NCBI GenBank assembly: GCA_037127315.1
Contig: JBBBDQ010001451.1
Location: 277,001 to 341,000, forward strand
Origin: Ascarosepion bandense
Taxonomy: Eukaryota > Mollusca > Cephalopoda > Sepiida > Sepiidae
DNA: 64,000 nucleotides
Direction: 5' to 3'
The position numbers and the translations under genes are program-made. The notes under the pieces were generated by a model. The model saw only the letters and a list, made by a program, of their open reading frames with translations, searched no databases and was not told where the DNA came from. Positions 10,031 to 20,790 of the stretch are shown here, piece by piece (position 1 is the first letter of the stretch; every line of letters starts with the position of its first letter).

Positions 10031-11230
10031 CCATAGAAATCTATCAACTCCTTTCTTTTCAGTACTTGTGTGATTGACAAGTGATATGATCATATGAAAT
10101 ATGTAATTACAGCTACTGCTTGTATTAAAAATCCTTTTCTCTGTTATTTTAAACTTAAAATAATAGGTTTTTAAAATAAAATTAATTATATTTTCAATCA
10201 GGTAATATCCCTCAAATAAAGTTTCAAAAAAGTATATTTTATATATGAAAGATTTTCAAAACCAAAAAATTAACTTTTGTTTGCAAATTTGTGATAATAG
10301 CGGATTTTAATTGAAAGCGACCAAAAAGTTTTATTCTAACCTTTTATTATTTTATTTTTGCTTGAAATACACCAGGGTATTTTGCCTACTGGAAATAATA
10401 AATTTAATAATTTTACTTTCAATTAAAACTAAAAAGAAAGTTCAAAAATGCATTCCCATTTTTAAAATTTAATTTTTAAATCTTAGGATTCTAAAATTAG
10501 TGGAGGTACCTAATTTATTACAACAAGAAATTTTTTCGCCTGGTGAAAAATGACTTTTCTTTTTTTATTGAATCAATACACAACATTATCAGGAAATAAG
10601 AGCGATGATTGTAGTAAATTTAAAGGCAAAATTTCTAAAATTAGATTACAGAGAATATTTTATAATATTCTTAAGATTACTGAGTAGTTAAAAATTATAC
10701 ATAAAGGGTCTCACGTGCCATTTTCTTAAATTAATTTTTAACAGATAAAATCTCCATAAAAATCTGTCAATATCTTACTTTCAGTATTTGTTACGTGATT
10801 GACGAGTTATAAGATTATAAGAAGTATGTAATCACCTCTACTGCTTGTTTTAAATCTCCATTTCTATGTTATTTTAAACTTAAACTAAATAATATACTTT
10901 TCCAAATCAGATTAATTACACTTTGGATCAGCTAATATTACTCAAATAAAGTTTTGGAAAAGTATATATTACTTTTTGAAGAATTTTACAACCGAGCAAA
11001 TGTGTGAAAATGAACAATTTTAATTAAACGTGATCAAGAAAATTCGTTTCCATTCAATATAATTTATAATTGAAATAATCTAAATTATTTTACTTACTAA
11101 AAATAGTGGATTTAATCCTTTAGTGAATTTAATTTAAAGTTAAAAAGAAAACCTCAACAGAGCTTTTTCATTTATAAAAATACTTTTTAAACCAAAGCAA
11201 AGAAAATTAGTTAATTTAATTTCCCAACGT
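10031..11230. repeat. diverged tandem duplication of about 700 bp
   Basis: The block beginning near 10030 (aatctatcaactcc, cagtacttgtgtgattgaca, tattttaaacttaaa, ctcaaataaagttt) recurs from about 10750 (aatctgtcaatatc, cagtatttgttacgtgattg, tattttaaacttaaa, ctcaaataaagttt). No ORF is preserved. The unit is AT-rich and unclassified. Confidence 0.65.
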
Positions 11231-11264
11231 TCCGTTCATTTATTTGAACATTCTCAACAGGAAG

Positions 11265-11420
11265 TACAATGGAAGGAGAGGGGAAAAGTAAGAGTAGAAG
11301 AGTTGTAAGAGGGGAGAAAAATAATGCTAATAATAAGGGGAGGGGAAAAGTAATTTTAGAGGGGTTGTGAGGGGGTTAAGTAAAATATTGTTAATAATAC
11401 GGGAGAAGAAAGAGTAGATG
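11265..11420. repeat. purine-rich degenerate repeat, block 1
   Basis: Irregular units containing ggggaaaagtaagagtag and taataataaggggagg. They are related to the units at 12090-12385. Confidence 0.6.
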
Positions 11421-11451
11421 TGTGCTGTTTCTTGTTTTATTTTCCAAACTC

Positions 11452-11517
<66 letters not shown>

Positions 11518-12089
11518 AAAATTATTTCACACTACGTGTATTTCTAAAAATACAATTACTCGGGCATTCACCCCTATCAAACCCTTTGGGGTCAAAAACA
11601 AGTACGGTGCACCCCAAAGCTCGGACGTAGTTGAAAACTCAACACGTGGTCAAAAATATGAATGTTTGACCAATCAGGGCTCGACATAAGAAACACATTC
11701 CCATCAAAATAAAAGGAAAGTAGAAACTTTCAACACAGACAGGGAGGAACAGCTCGAAACACACAGAAAGTAACAGACAGCTAGGAGCACACATAGAGAG
11801 AGAATTCAGCAGTCCACACAACAGACAGTATCACGTATCAATGAACATTGTTTCACCTTCTCTTTCTCTCATCTCGTACGCAACACATAGACCTTCCTTT
11901 CCCTCTCGCAGTCCCAATTCCTTTCTTTCTTCATTTCTACAGCTTTACGGACAACTATAATTTTGTATGAAAAATTATTCTTTTATTTGTTTTAACGAAG
12001 ATAAATGAAAGTTTATTTTACCTTATTTGTAGTGCATTTTTCTTTTTATTTATTGTTCGGGGAAATTATACAAGCCCACTACAGTTGTA
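11421..12089. other. (CA)n microsatellite (11452-11514) and unassigned DNA
   Basis: A (CA)n run of about 63 bp is followed by DNA without recognised features. The open frame running through the (CA)n has no family match. Confidence 0.6.
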
Positions 12090-12385
12090 ACGTAAGAGAA
12101 ATAATGTTAATAAGGGGTTGGCTAAACAAGAGTAGAGACAATGTAAAGAAGGAGATGGAAAATACTTTTAATAATAAGGGTCGGAGCAAAGCAAGAGTAG
12201 AGGAAAAAGGGGTGGGGGGAAACTGTTAATAATAAGAAGATAGGCAAAGCAAGTATAAAGGGTTGTAAGGGAGGGGGAAGGAAAAATAATGTAAATAATA
12301 AGGGGGAAGCAAGAGTAGAGAGAAAGTAAGAGAGAGATAAAAAATTATTTTTTATAGTAAGGGAGGGACAATGCAAGTATAGCTA
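12090..12385. repeat. purine-rich degenerate repeat, block 2
   Basis: Roughly four units of about 65-75 bp with taataataaggg and gcaagagtagag. Same family as 11265-11420. Confidence 0.6.
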
Positions 12386-12869
12386 AGGGGCATCAAGTAT
12401 ACATATACTCTCATCCGGGTTAATACTCGTTTTTTGGTTTGCATGAAACCGGACGAGTGTACATGTCTATATTTTTCACACTCTCTTATAAATTATTTAA
12501 CTTCGAGTAACCAACTGCTTCTTTTCTTTTGCATTAGGCGCCCGACATGTTAAAATGGTTAGCAAGCATGCCTCACTAGAATATTTACAACTGAGTTGTG
12601 AATTTCATCCTCACTGGGTTCCCGTGTATTTTCGGCCATGGGCCACATCTAAGATGCGATTAGAAAATCAACTCTTTGACATGCCTAAATTAAAATGATT
12701 AAAAAAACGAGAAATGTTTGCTCACTTCTTGACATGAGCAAACAAAGTTACAAAAATCGGCGGGAAGGTTTAAAAACAAAATAAGCCAATGCAAAAACCC
12801 GGTGATGGAAATAAAAGACAAATGTGGTAACAGTAGTTCTAACGAGCACAGCCCATTTAATCACCCAGC
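12386..12869 (+). other. unassigned; possible degenerate tRNA-like SINE at 12536-12680
   Basis: A-box-like tggttagcaagcatgcc and B-box-like gttgtgaatttcatcc occur in the right order and spacing for a tRNA-derived SINE. The copy is single and decayed, so this is tentative. Confidence 0.35.
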
Positions 12870-13583
12870 TCTATTTAAACTTATTTATAAATGGAACTTT
12901 GTCTCTGTGTGTGTGTCTGTGTGAGCGTGTGTCCGTTACCTATAGACTCCGAAACGGCTAAACCGATTTTCTTGAAAATTTACACAGTTGTACTATAAGC
13001 GTCTGCGAGTGTTCATAGCTCGGTTTTGTGTCAAGGTACCCTCGATAAATATGGAAAATCGATAATCGAAAAAATCGGGTTATAGAAGGAGTGGTCCGAT
13101 TTTAATCAAATTTGATACACTCATACACAAAGACACAAGAGACGATATTCAGAGATTTTAAGGTTGCATTTCTTACAATAGTGCAGAAAATCGATAATAT
13201 ATATATAAAAGGTAAGATGTTTTTTTGTGTGTCTGTTTATCTGCCTGTATGTCTGTATTTTTTACACCCCTTTTATTTTAGTTTTTGCTTCCGGTTTGGC
13301 TCTAAGTAGGTATAATTGTAGTTCTTAATCTCAGCCATGATACCATTGACTCAGAGGACTTATTTCAGTTTACGACGAAAAAACTTATTTGATATCGATA
13401 CCAGGAAATCAAAATTTGACTTACATCCATTCATTTTTCTTTCAGTCTACGGTTTCACTTTAACTGGAAACAACTATTGCTTTTTAGTCTTTCGGGCCAA
13501 CGTCCAAAGAGTCTGAGCTCCAGGACCATGGATTAGTTTTAAAGCTTTTATTACACCCGAGCAACGGCGGGCTATACTGCTAT
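12870..13583 (+). mobile_element. non-autonomous Helitron, copy 2
   Basis: The element starts tctatttaaacttattt. The shared interior has tccgttacctatag, tcgaaaatcgataatc-like segments and tctgcctgtatgtctgta. It ends with the hairpin region acccgagcaacggcggg and ctatactgctat, a degraded form of the CTAG terminus. There is no Rep/helicase ORF. Confidence 0.8.
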
Positions 13584-14454
13584 TGGTTATAAAATAAATT
13601 AAGGTCGAAATCTCTGTATCTGTTCATATACCTCATGGGAAGGTGGTCAGAAAAATGTTGCCTATTTTTTATATATAAAGCAGCCAAGTTGATTTGGAAG
13701 TAACATCTAGAAACGGCTTCAATAAGAAACAATCTGCGTTGACGAGGTTATTCAACCTGAATGTATATTTCAAGTGGTCCCACCTGCAAGGTTGTGCACT
13801 GAGTTTATTAAAAACAATCACTCTGGTCTGTTGGTATCTCACGCCCTCAATGTACATTGGCTATTTGGACGGAATGCTCGCTTATGTTTTAGCCTCATCA
13901 GAATGGCTGTCATGATAGAGATACTGGATGCCATGTCGATGGCCTGTTGGGATCTCACGCCCTCAATATTAATAATGGTTATAATAAACATTAATCACTT
14001 AAAATACAGGTTTTAAATAAACACCCTGAGAATTTAACTGACTTGATCAGCGGGTTGACCATGATAATTTATCGCTTTATGTACATTAGTTATTTGGACG
14101 GAATTATGGATGCGAAGTCATTGGCCTTTTGGGTTCTCATTCCTTCAACAATAATAATGGTCATATTAAGCATCAATCATTCCAAAATTTAGACTTTAAA
14201 GTAAACACTGATTATTTCACTCACTTGATCATCAGATTGAATATGACAAATTATCGCTTTATGTACACTGGATATTTAGTCAGAAGTATGGATGCTAAGT
14301 TACAGAAAATAGGCAAAAGCGTGTGCCTTGCGTGGCATATGCTTTGCAGGACAACTGAAGATGTTGGAAAGCGAACAGTTTTCTAGTGCTTTCATTTTCA
14401 AAAAGACAAAGCGATACACTATCGTTATCCGGATAATATTGTGCGAGATAAAGT
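13584..14454. repeat. degenerate tandem duplication (about 190-bp unit)
   Basis: Three diverged units share ggcctgttgggatctcacgc, tatttggacggaat and aataataatggt, between about 13820 and 14300. One unit, read on the minus strand at about 13918-13864, has ctgatgaggctaaaac, a weak hammerhead-like string. There is no coding signal. Confidence 0.55.
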
Positions 14455-14943
14455 TGGTTGATTTGTTTTTATGGCATATCAACCTCGGCAGGTTATTTAT
14501 TGCCAACTAAATTTTATTTATTTATTGCTGGTAATACCTTTTTCTTTCAAGAATTTATTGTTGTTTTATATAAGTTTTGTGTATAGTAATACTGTTTTCT
14601 TTTCGGGTATCAAGGTTCATTGGGATTTGTTTTTAAGGGCAGGGTTCCCAAGTCCTACCCTGTTATTTAACCCATAACTGGAGGGAATAGACGGATTAAT
14701 AACTTACCCAAGGGTTCCAGTGCTTAAGTGAATGTAGGGTATTCAACTGGAATTCGAACTCGGCTCACAGATTTCTCTTTCCGAGCCGATATCCACTGCA
14801 CAACAACGCACATCCGTCAATAAACGCTTACAGGACCTGGTATTCCCAAGCGGTCACCCATCTAAGTACTGACCATGCTCAACGTTGCTTAACTTCGGTG
14901 AACGAGCGAGAACTGGTGTATTCAATGTGATATGGCCGAAAGC
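14455..14943 (-). mobile_element. SINE-A copy with a single 5S rRNA-like head
   Basis: On the minus strand the order is 5S-like head (14943-14826), linker ttgacggatgtgcgttg, tRNA-like head with gagccgagttcgaattcc, SINE-A body with taatccgtctattccctcc, and a tail ending at ccgaggttgatatgcc near 14475. This is the cleanest view of the 5S-tRNA composite head. Confidence 0.8.
14826..14943 (-). rRNA. 5S rRNA-like sequence (SINE head)
   Basis: 118 bp, the same length as the copies at 7188 and 7326, with cgaagttaagcaacgttgag and gggtgaccgcttgggaatac preserved. Being joined to a SINE body marks it as a SINE head and not as part of an rDNA cluster. Confidence 0.8.
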
Positions 14944-15199
14944 CGCGAGATAAGGGCAACAAGAACAGTCATGTTATTAATACTTCCTTGCCAAATGATA
15001 TGAATATAGCTAATAAGTTGATTGAGGGCATTACGAACTCCTTTGATTTGAAAGCTGAGATGTACTTATTGTTTGGCATACAGAAATGCATTTTCAAGCT
15101 AATTCCAGTAGTCATTGACGCATTAAGGTTTCTTTGGCCAGTTAAGGATACTCTCCCAGCTTGGAGTCATCCCAACATCGGCTTTTCTTTTCGTTGCGT
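14944..15199. other. unassigned
   Basis: No recognised signal. Confidence 0.4.
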
Positions 15200-16065
15200 A
15201 AATATTTTGATGACCCTAGATGTTATCCCAGAATTTGTCATCGGAGGCCACAATTTGAGCTACATAAGATACGCAGATGATACAGTGCTGATAGCAGACA
15301 CGAACAGGAAACTACAAGACCCCCTACAGAAGGTAGCTGAAGAGAGTGACAAAAAAGGACTAAAACAAACTGCAAGAAAACAGAATGCATGGTCACCAGA
15401 AAAAAGATGCAACCCAAAATACCAAATACAGGTGGGAGATATCAAAATCAAGCAGGTACAAAATTTAAATACTCGGGAAGTGTTCTAACAGAAGACGGAA
15501 AGTGCGACACAGAGATTCGAAAGCGAATTGTCATGGCGATAGACGCGTTTTAGAAGCTGAGTAAAGTATTAAGACACAGGAAACTTTCACTAGAACCAAA
15601 GAAAAGAGTACTAGATTGCTATGTGATGTCAGCTCATTAATATGGCAGTGAATGCTGGACAATATCATAAAAGATGAAGGGAAAACTTAAAGCAACTGAA
15701 ATGTGGTTCTACAGAAAGATGCTGCGGATCTCACATGGACTGAGCATGCGAGCTATGTTGAGGTGTTGGAAAGAATGGAAACGAAAAGGAAATTAATATT
15801 GATTATCAGGAAGAGACAACTGAAATTCCTGTGACATGCAATGAGGAAGAGGGGCTTGGAGAACCTGATACTAACAGGGCCAGACAGAGGGAAAAAGAGC
15901 CAGAGGAAAGCAGTGGATAACATATTTGAACGGCTAGAGCAGGTGGATGACAGAACGAAAGTTGCTTTGTGTAACAGGAGAAAGCCTGCTAAGAGCCACC
16001 AGGGATAAGAAGATGTGGAGGGCCATAATCGGTTACGTCCTGAAATGACGTAGAAGAAGATGACA
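15200..16065 (+). pseudogene. RTE-like LINE fragment, RT motif C onward
   Basis: The first part reads VIGGHNLSYIRYADDTVLIAD, which contains the catalytic YADD box. It continues with KLQDPLQKVAEESDKKGLK, IKIKQVQNL, then in other frames a LGSVLTEDGKCDTEIRKRI-like block, CYVMSA-like and YGSECWTIS, MWFYRKMLRI, RKRQLKF and ENLILTGP. The order is that of the common animal endonuclease-RT (RTE-like) protein after its motif C. Everything upstream is missing, as in 5'-truncated LINEs. Stops and frameshifts abound. It ends near gacgtagaagaagatgac, a decayed (GAA) tail. Copies are at 30234, 32066, 52900 and 56490. Confidence 0.85.
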
Positions 16066-16555
16066 TTTAGAAGATAGTGTTATCCGTCTGAAGTCCACCT
16101 TGTGACTTGGCAAATAACGTAATGTACCCGTGTGAAAAAACATTATTGAATAGATAAACTGCGTCACTGAATGGAATAGAAGATACATCACAGAGATTCA
16201 GGCATTGGTGTGTAAACGAGATATGTGCGAGATCTAGTCAGGGACACAAATGCTGAACGATCTTACGACCCAGGCACAATACTGATTACGATTTTAAGAT
16301 TTGGCCTAAATAAGCATATGTGCATATGAACAAATATGCCGATTATCCGAAATTTGCACCTCACATAGTACTCCACATTTTTGCTCTCTAGGCTTTTTTT
16401 GCAGTGAAGTACTTCCTGTATAAGGCACAGTGGTCACTCGAGGTAGAGGGTTACACAAAGAGACATTTATGCTTGTATCAGGGGAAAAACGAATAACTCT
16501 TAACTTGAATGTCGGTTAAGTGTAATACGTTATAAACGCTTCGGGTGATCATGTT
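16066..16555. other. unassigned
   Basis: No recognised coding or RNA signal. Confidence 0.5.
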
Positions 16556-16887
16556 TTGAAAGAGATATGACTAATTGGGCAGAAGATAGGTTGGCATTGC
16601 TTTTTGCGGTAGACCGGTTGCTAACCAAGGCTATAGAATCTAATCTGTTCTATTATTTAACCCTATTGGAGGAAAGAGAAGAATTAATACCTTTCCCAAG
16701 GTTATTTGCGCGTAAGTGAATGCAAGTAATTCAATTGGAATTCGAACTCGGCTCCCCGATTTGTCATTCCGAGTTTATGTCCACTGCACAACAACGCACA
16801 TCCGCAAAAATAGGTCGCCCGACGTAGAGCACTAACCAACGACCTCGAGATAAAGAGTCTCTTGCTCTACCGACTGAGTTGCCGAGC
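16556..16887 (-). mobile_element. SINE-A copy with tRNA-Lys-like extra head
   Basis: On the minus strand a tRNA-Lys-like sequence (16887-16815) is followed by a short A/T linker. The SINE-A tRNA-like head (cggatgtgcgttgttgtgca, gagccgagttcgaattcc) and body then run to about 16556. The extra head is where 5S sits in the copies at 7 kb and 14.8 kb. Confidence 0.65.
16815..16887 (-). tRNA. tRNA-Lys(CTT)-like pseudogene or SINE head
   Basis: A 73-bp sequence resembles tRNA-Lys. The D-arm/A box is caactcagtcggtagagc, and an anticodon stem-loop (gaga-ctCTTta-tctc) places CTT at the anticodon. The 3' acceptor side is cgtcgggcg. One base is missing near the D arm, and the T loop is altered (ggttagtgc in place of ggttcgagc), so it is unlikely to give a functional tRNA. 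Confidence 0.7.
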
Positions 16888-17414
16888 TCACTTGAATGTA
16901 ATAATTGGGTAAATTTCCTCTTATGAGTCGGTATCACAGAGCAGTGGTCCGTGGGAATAAGCAGTTTGGGTGGAATTTACTTCTCCACAAAGATATACGA
17001 AGGGATTGCGGGTTGTTTCCTACAAATGTGAGTGACATGGCGTCTCCTGGACGTGAAGCTTAAAACGGCCGGTACAAAGAAAGTGTTCGTCCGAATATTT
17101 TCCATGGAAGTCACGATAGAGGTGGTGCTTGTCACATCCCACCTTTGAGAGAGAGGTTGAAGAGTGGGAAATAGTTTTCCACCTAAAAGCAGTTTGAGAC
17201 GCTTTTGAACTCTAACGATATAGGAAAATGAGGACTTGCCAACTCTAACCCAAATAAGACAACGTTAGGCCTGATCTGGCTTTTGTGAATATAAATGATA
17301 GCATGACGAATCAGTTACTTACTGGAACGTTATAAATGACTGACTATTTTCCTGGCAATTTTAATGATAAAAAGTAACTTAAAATTATAAGCCATTAAGA
17401 TTGTTTAAAATCAA
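16888..17414. other. unassigned
   Basis: No recognised feature. Confidence 0.5.
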
Positions 17415-18200
17415 TATTAAGACAAGGTTTACGACAAATAACAAATGGCAAGCATTTATTTAGAGCTAAAATTAAGGGAAATGTTGGAGAGCCATGATCA
17501 CTTAATTCCTGTAAGGTCATAGCACATTAAAGAAGATTTTAAGTTTGAGTTTTGTTTAACGGCATATCAACGCCTCTGTGGGTTATTTAATGCAAAAAAG
17601 GTGGGATTTTAAGGTATTTTCTTAATGTTCAGTTATCATGAAAAGGTGGAGTTAGTCAGATTCTAATTAAACTATTTTGTTTTTAGTCTTTTTTATTTAA
17701 AAAAACTGAAAATGTTTTCTAGTTTTGTATTCAAAAATGTTTTTCTGATAATAGTTTTTTTTAAAAAAATGTATTGTTGCTAATATTTTTCCTTCAAAAA
17801 GGTATATTTTTCTATAAAAGTCTATTTTTATGTATATAATTCCATAAACGTGTATATTTATGCTTTCATAATGTTTTGACCCCAGTTTGATGGTTAACTA
17901 TTTACCCATAAATGGGACACTAACAGGTGCTACCACTTCGGGTCAGGGTGGATCTGGGAACAACAGCAATTAAGAGGTGGTTCTATGCTCCTCACAACCT
18001 CCCGATCAGAGGCCTTGCTACCGGATGCAGTTTACCGTCATAACCAAAACCCACACTAAAGAAGAATAAACTTGTGTAAATGGATAGCGGAACAGCGTTT
18101 ACGAGAGATAACAAAAAGACAATATTTATTAAGAGCTACAAAAGCAAAGTAATTGTGGAGAGCCATGTTCAGCTACGAAGAGACACGGCACATAGAATAG
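17415..18200 (-). mobile_element. unclassified SINE/MITE-like repeat (17545-18060) between direct repeats
   Basis: The core is also present at 54900-55460 (aacggcatatcaacg, ttcaaaaatgttttt, ggttaactatttaccc, caggtgctaccact, ggatgcagtttaccgtcat). Its aacggcatatcaac end resembles the tail of the 5S-headed SINE-A copies. Related sequences of about 110 bp flank it at 17415-17530 and 18095-18200 (gtttacga, aataacaa, ggagagccatg). They are too long for ordinary target-site duplications. Orientation is inferred from the shared tail. Confidence 0.5.
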
Positions 18201-18654
18201 GAATACATGTTTATGTCGTTGAAAGTTTCTTTTGATTTTGACGCCTCTGTTAGAACAATTACAATAAAGAAACTGGCGTAATTTTATTTTCTTACTCTGA
18301 GAATTTTATAATTTTGCTTTGCTTTTCCGCGAAATAATTTATCTATTATATATAAAAGTGAACAAAAAAATAAATTCGTGAACTCTGCAAATTTAATTCA
18401 CAGGTGATAGAGGAAAGATTCATAAGCTTCAAGGTCAACTTAATTGTCAATTATTAAAAAAAATAAATAACGCAATAATGGATGTCACACCTACACATAT
18501 GTAGGAAAGAATGCAAACAGAAAAGCATATTTATCTTAATATAAAAATGCTAATTTACAACATGATGCATTCCGTCACAGTATTCCTCGAAAAGGAATGA
18601 AAGTCCTGAAACAGATAAGCAATTATATATTATTCTTTTTTCCTATTATATAAC
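18201..18654. other. unassigned AT-rich DNA
   Basis: No recognised feature. Confidence 0.5.
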
Positions 18655-19187
18655 ATGTCCATTCAGCACGTGGGGGTCATGTCTCTCCTTGATTTCGCTG
18701 AATTTCTTGCACAAAGCAACATATGTTACCATTTTCCACTCCCCCTTCTACTGTAATTTTAAATTATTTATCTTTTTTCTTTTTGTCCTCAATGTCTTTT
18801 GAGTGCCAAATTCAGTTTTCTAATTATGAACCCCAGGAATTTCAAGTGAATCCTTCTCATTCTAAATGTTTGTTTTGTTTCCATTTTCCTAAAAACTTCT
18901 TGATTGTCCCTTCAGCAAGTGGGGGTCATGTCTCTCCTCGATTTTTATTACTTTCTTGCACAAAGCAATATATGCCGTCGTTATTCAGTTTCTCTTCTAC
19001 AGTAACTTTAAATTATTTATCTCTTCTTTTGTCCTCAGTGTTTTCTGAGTGCCAAATCCAGCTTTCCTAATTATGAATCCTCAATGCTTTGTGGGTGCCA
19101 AATTCAGTTGTCCTAATTATGAACCCAAGAAATTTCAAATAACTCCTTCTAATTCAAATGTTTGTTTTGTTTCCATTTTCCAAAAAG
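18655..19187. repeat. tandem repeat, about 246-bp unit, 2.2 copies
   Basis: The string gtgggggtcatgtctctcct starts at about 18670 and again about 246 bp later. The units share tgagtgccaaattcag and tgtttgttttgtttccattt. A third partial unit (about 19077-19187) runs into a LINE fragment. Confidence 0.75.
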
Positions 19188-19640
19188 TAATGTGATAGGT
19201 ACTGACTTGGCGGCTCGACTACAGCCACATTCTCACCGACGAGATGTGGCATCCCATTGTCTGTTCTATAAATACTTCAATGGCTTCTACTCTAACGAAC
19301 TTAAGTCACTGGTGCATACGACAATTCTACTCCTTCAGCTTCTTTTCTCGCACTTTCCGCCTGTGGAACTCGCTTCCTGACGGTTACAACCTCCAGAAAT
19401 TTAAATGCAAGATCAATACTCATCTCTTAACTACTTGACCCCTAGTTCTTTCCACACCGCCCTGTATATCTTTTATCTCCACCTTTGTAATTATCATCAC
19501 ACCTGTATTCCCATCCTTCTCTTGCTCCTTTCTAACTGGTTCATCCTTCTTTTCACTCTCCTCTAATCATTTTCTCTTATGTAGCCCCCTGCACATTAGT
19601 GGCGTTACCGCCTTGTTCGTGGTGATATGATAAAAAAGTA
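19188..19640 (+). mobile_element. CR1-like LINE 3' fragment
   Basis: It reads VIGTDLAARLQPHSHRRDVASHCLFYKYF with an internal deletion, then a shifted RTFRLWNSLPDGYNLQKFKC. The 3' UTR ends gtggcgttaccgccttg and gatatgataaaaaa, the same ending as at 28440-28500. Confidence 0.85.
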
Positions 19641-20374
19641 ACTTCCTAATTGTGTACATTTTATGTCCATTGTATTATCAGACTCCTGTAATACTACATC
19701 TTTATTTTAAGTCTCTTCTTCATCTGTTTGAAATTTATTCAGCATTCATTTCCATATAGAAAGATTGATATTACATCGCAGTTCAACATTATTGTCAACG
19801 TTTCTAACGATCTTTCCCTATATTCTGACAATAATTCATGTCTCTTCCTGCGGTCTCAGTCACATTCTCCGTGATTTATTAAAACATATCACAGATAAAT
19901 TTCTGTACTTGCTTTCTTCTGACATCTCCAATTGCAATCTCCTAACTTTGGTCTCTGCTCTTTTTAACGGTCATGCATTTTCTCTTTTGACAAATAACCC
20001 TTTCTTCTCCCTTTTCTTTAGTCCCTTGTCTAAGAGGTTCTGTGTTTTTCTTTTCATGTCAGCCGTCAACACAGTATCAGCTGCGTCACATATGCTAAGA
20101 TTGTGCCAGTCAATAATAAATCGTTTATATTATCTCAGGATTGTCTGGATGTATAGGTTGAATAAAAGTGACGAGACCCCCCAAAAAACAACAAAAAATA
20201 TCCACAAACTAATTTGTCGACTCAAATATAAATTTAGCAATCGATGAGCAAAGTAAATGTTTAGAGTCTCTATTCTATCCTCCTTCTCTCTTACTCTCTC
20301 TACTCTAAATACTTTCATAGCAATTGTTTGGATGAGCTCTTTGCTATGGTTCCTTAAATTTATGAATTTAAGCT
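19641..20374. other. unassigned
   Basis: A 160-codon frame at 19765-20247 is rich in Leu, Phe, Ser and Thr. It shows no recognisable motif and is probably chance. Confidence 0.4.
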
Positions 20375-20560
20375 AACTACTAGAGTGGCATCGAAATCTC
20401 ATCAATTAACCGGTGAGTTGGCAAGATTGAACCGTAAGTTCTATGCTGGGAGATTATTTTCTTGCACTTCTCGACTGGGGGAACTCCAATCCATCTCCAT
20501 ACTTCCAACCAACTTTAATCTGCAAAAGTTTAAGTGCAATGTCAGTCACTGTCCTCCTGA
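20375..20560 (+). mobile_element. decayed CR1-like LINE C-terminal fragment
   Basis: In one frame it shows FYAGRLFSCTSRLGELQS and NLQKFKCNVS. These align with the FYSNSFFPRTSRLWSSLP and NLQEFKCRVN blocks of the copy at 4290-5090. Confidence 0.6.
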
Positions 20561-20679
20561 ATACTCTTTCCGCTCATTATTAATTTTTCGGCTCCTAATT
20601 CTTCTAGACCCTATGAACCCTCAAACTCAGTGTCTCAGTTGCTTTATTGCCTAACTTAGGATGAAATTTTTTAATTAAT

Positions 20680-20681
<2 letters not shown>

Positions 20682-20739
<58 letters not shown>

Positions 20740-20790
20740 TACTCTTCAGCAATGAATTGGGTTCTTTCGGTGACTGACGTGTATACATAT
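20682..20790 (+). repeat. (TA)n followed by a 5' fragment of the hammerhead-SINE
   Basis: A (TA)n run to about 20735 precedes attactcttcagcaatgaat and ttctttcggtgactg, the leader shared with 847 and 63598. The copy stops before the tRNA-like region. Confidence 0.65.

Noticed and set aside
13864..13918. Minus-strand ctgatgaggctaaaac as a hammerhead
   Set aside because: Only the first core box matches; helix II and helix III cannot be drawn convincingly.
16815..16887. Functional tRNA-Lys gene
   Set aside because: T loop altered, one base missing near the D arm, and fused to a SINE body.
19765..20247. 160-codon frame as a gene
   Set aside because: Biased composition, no motif, no conserved neighbour; lies between LINE fragments.
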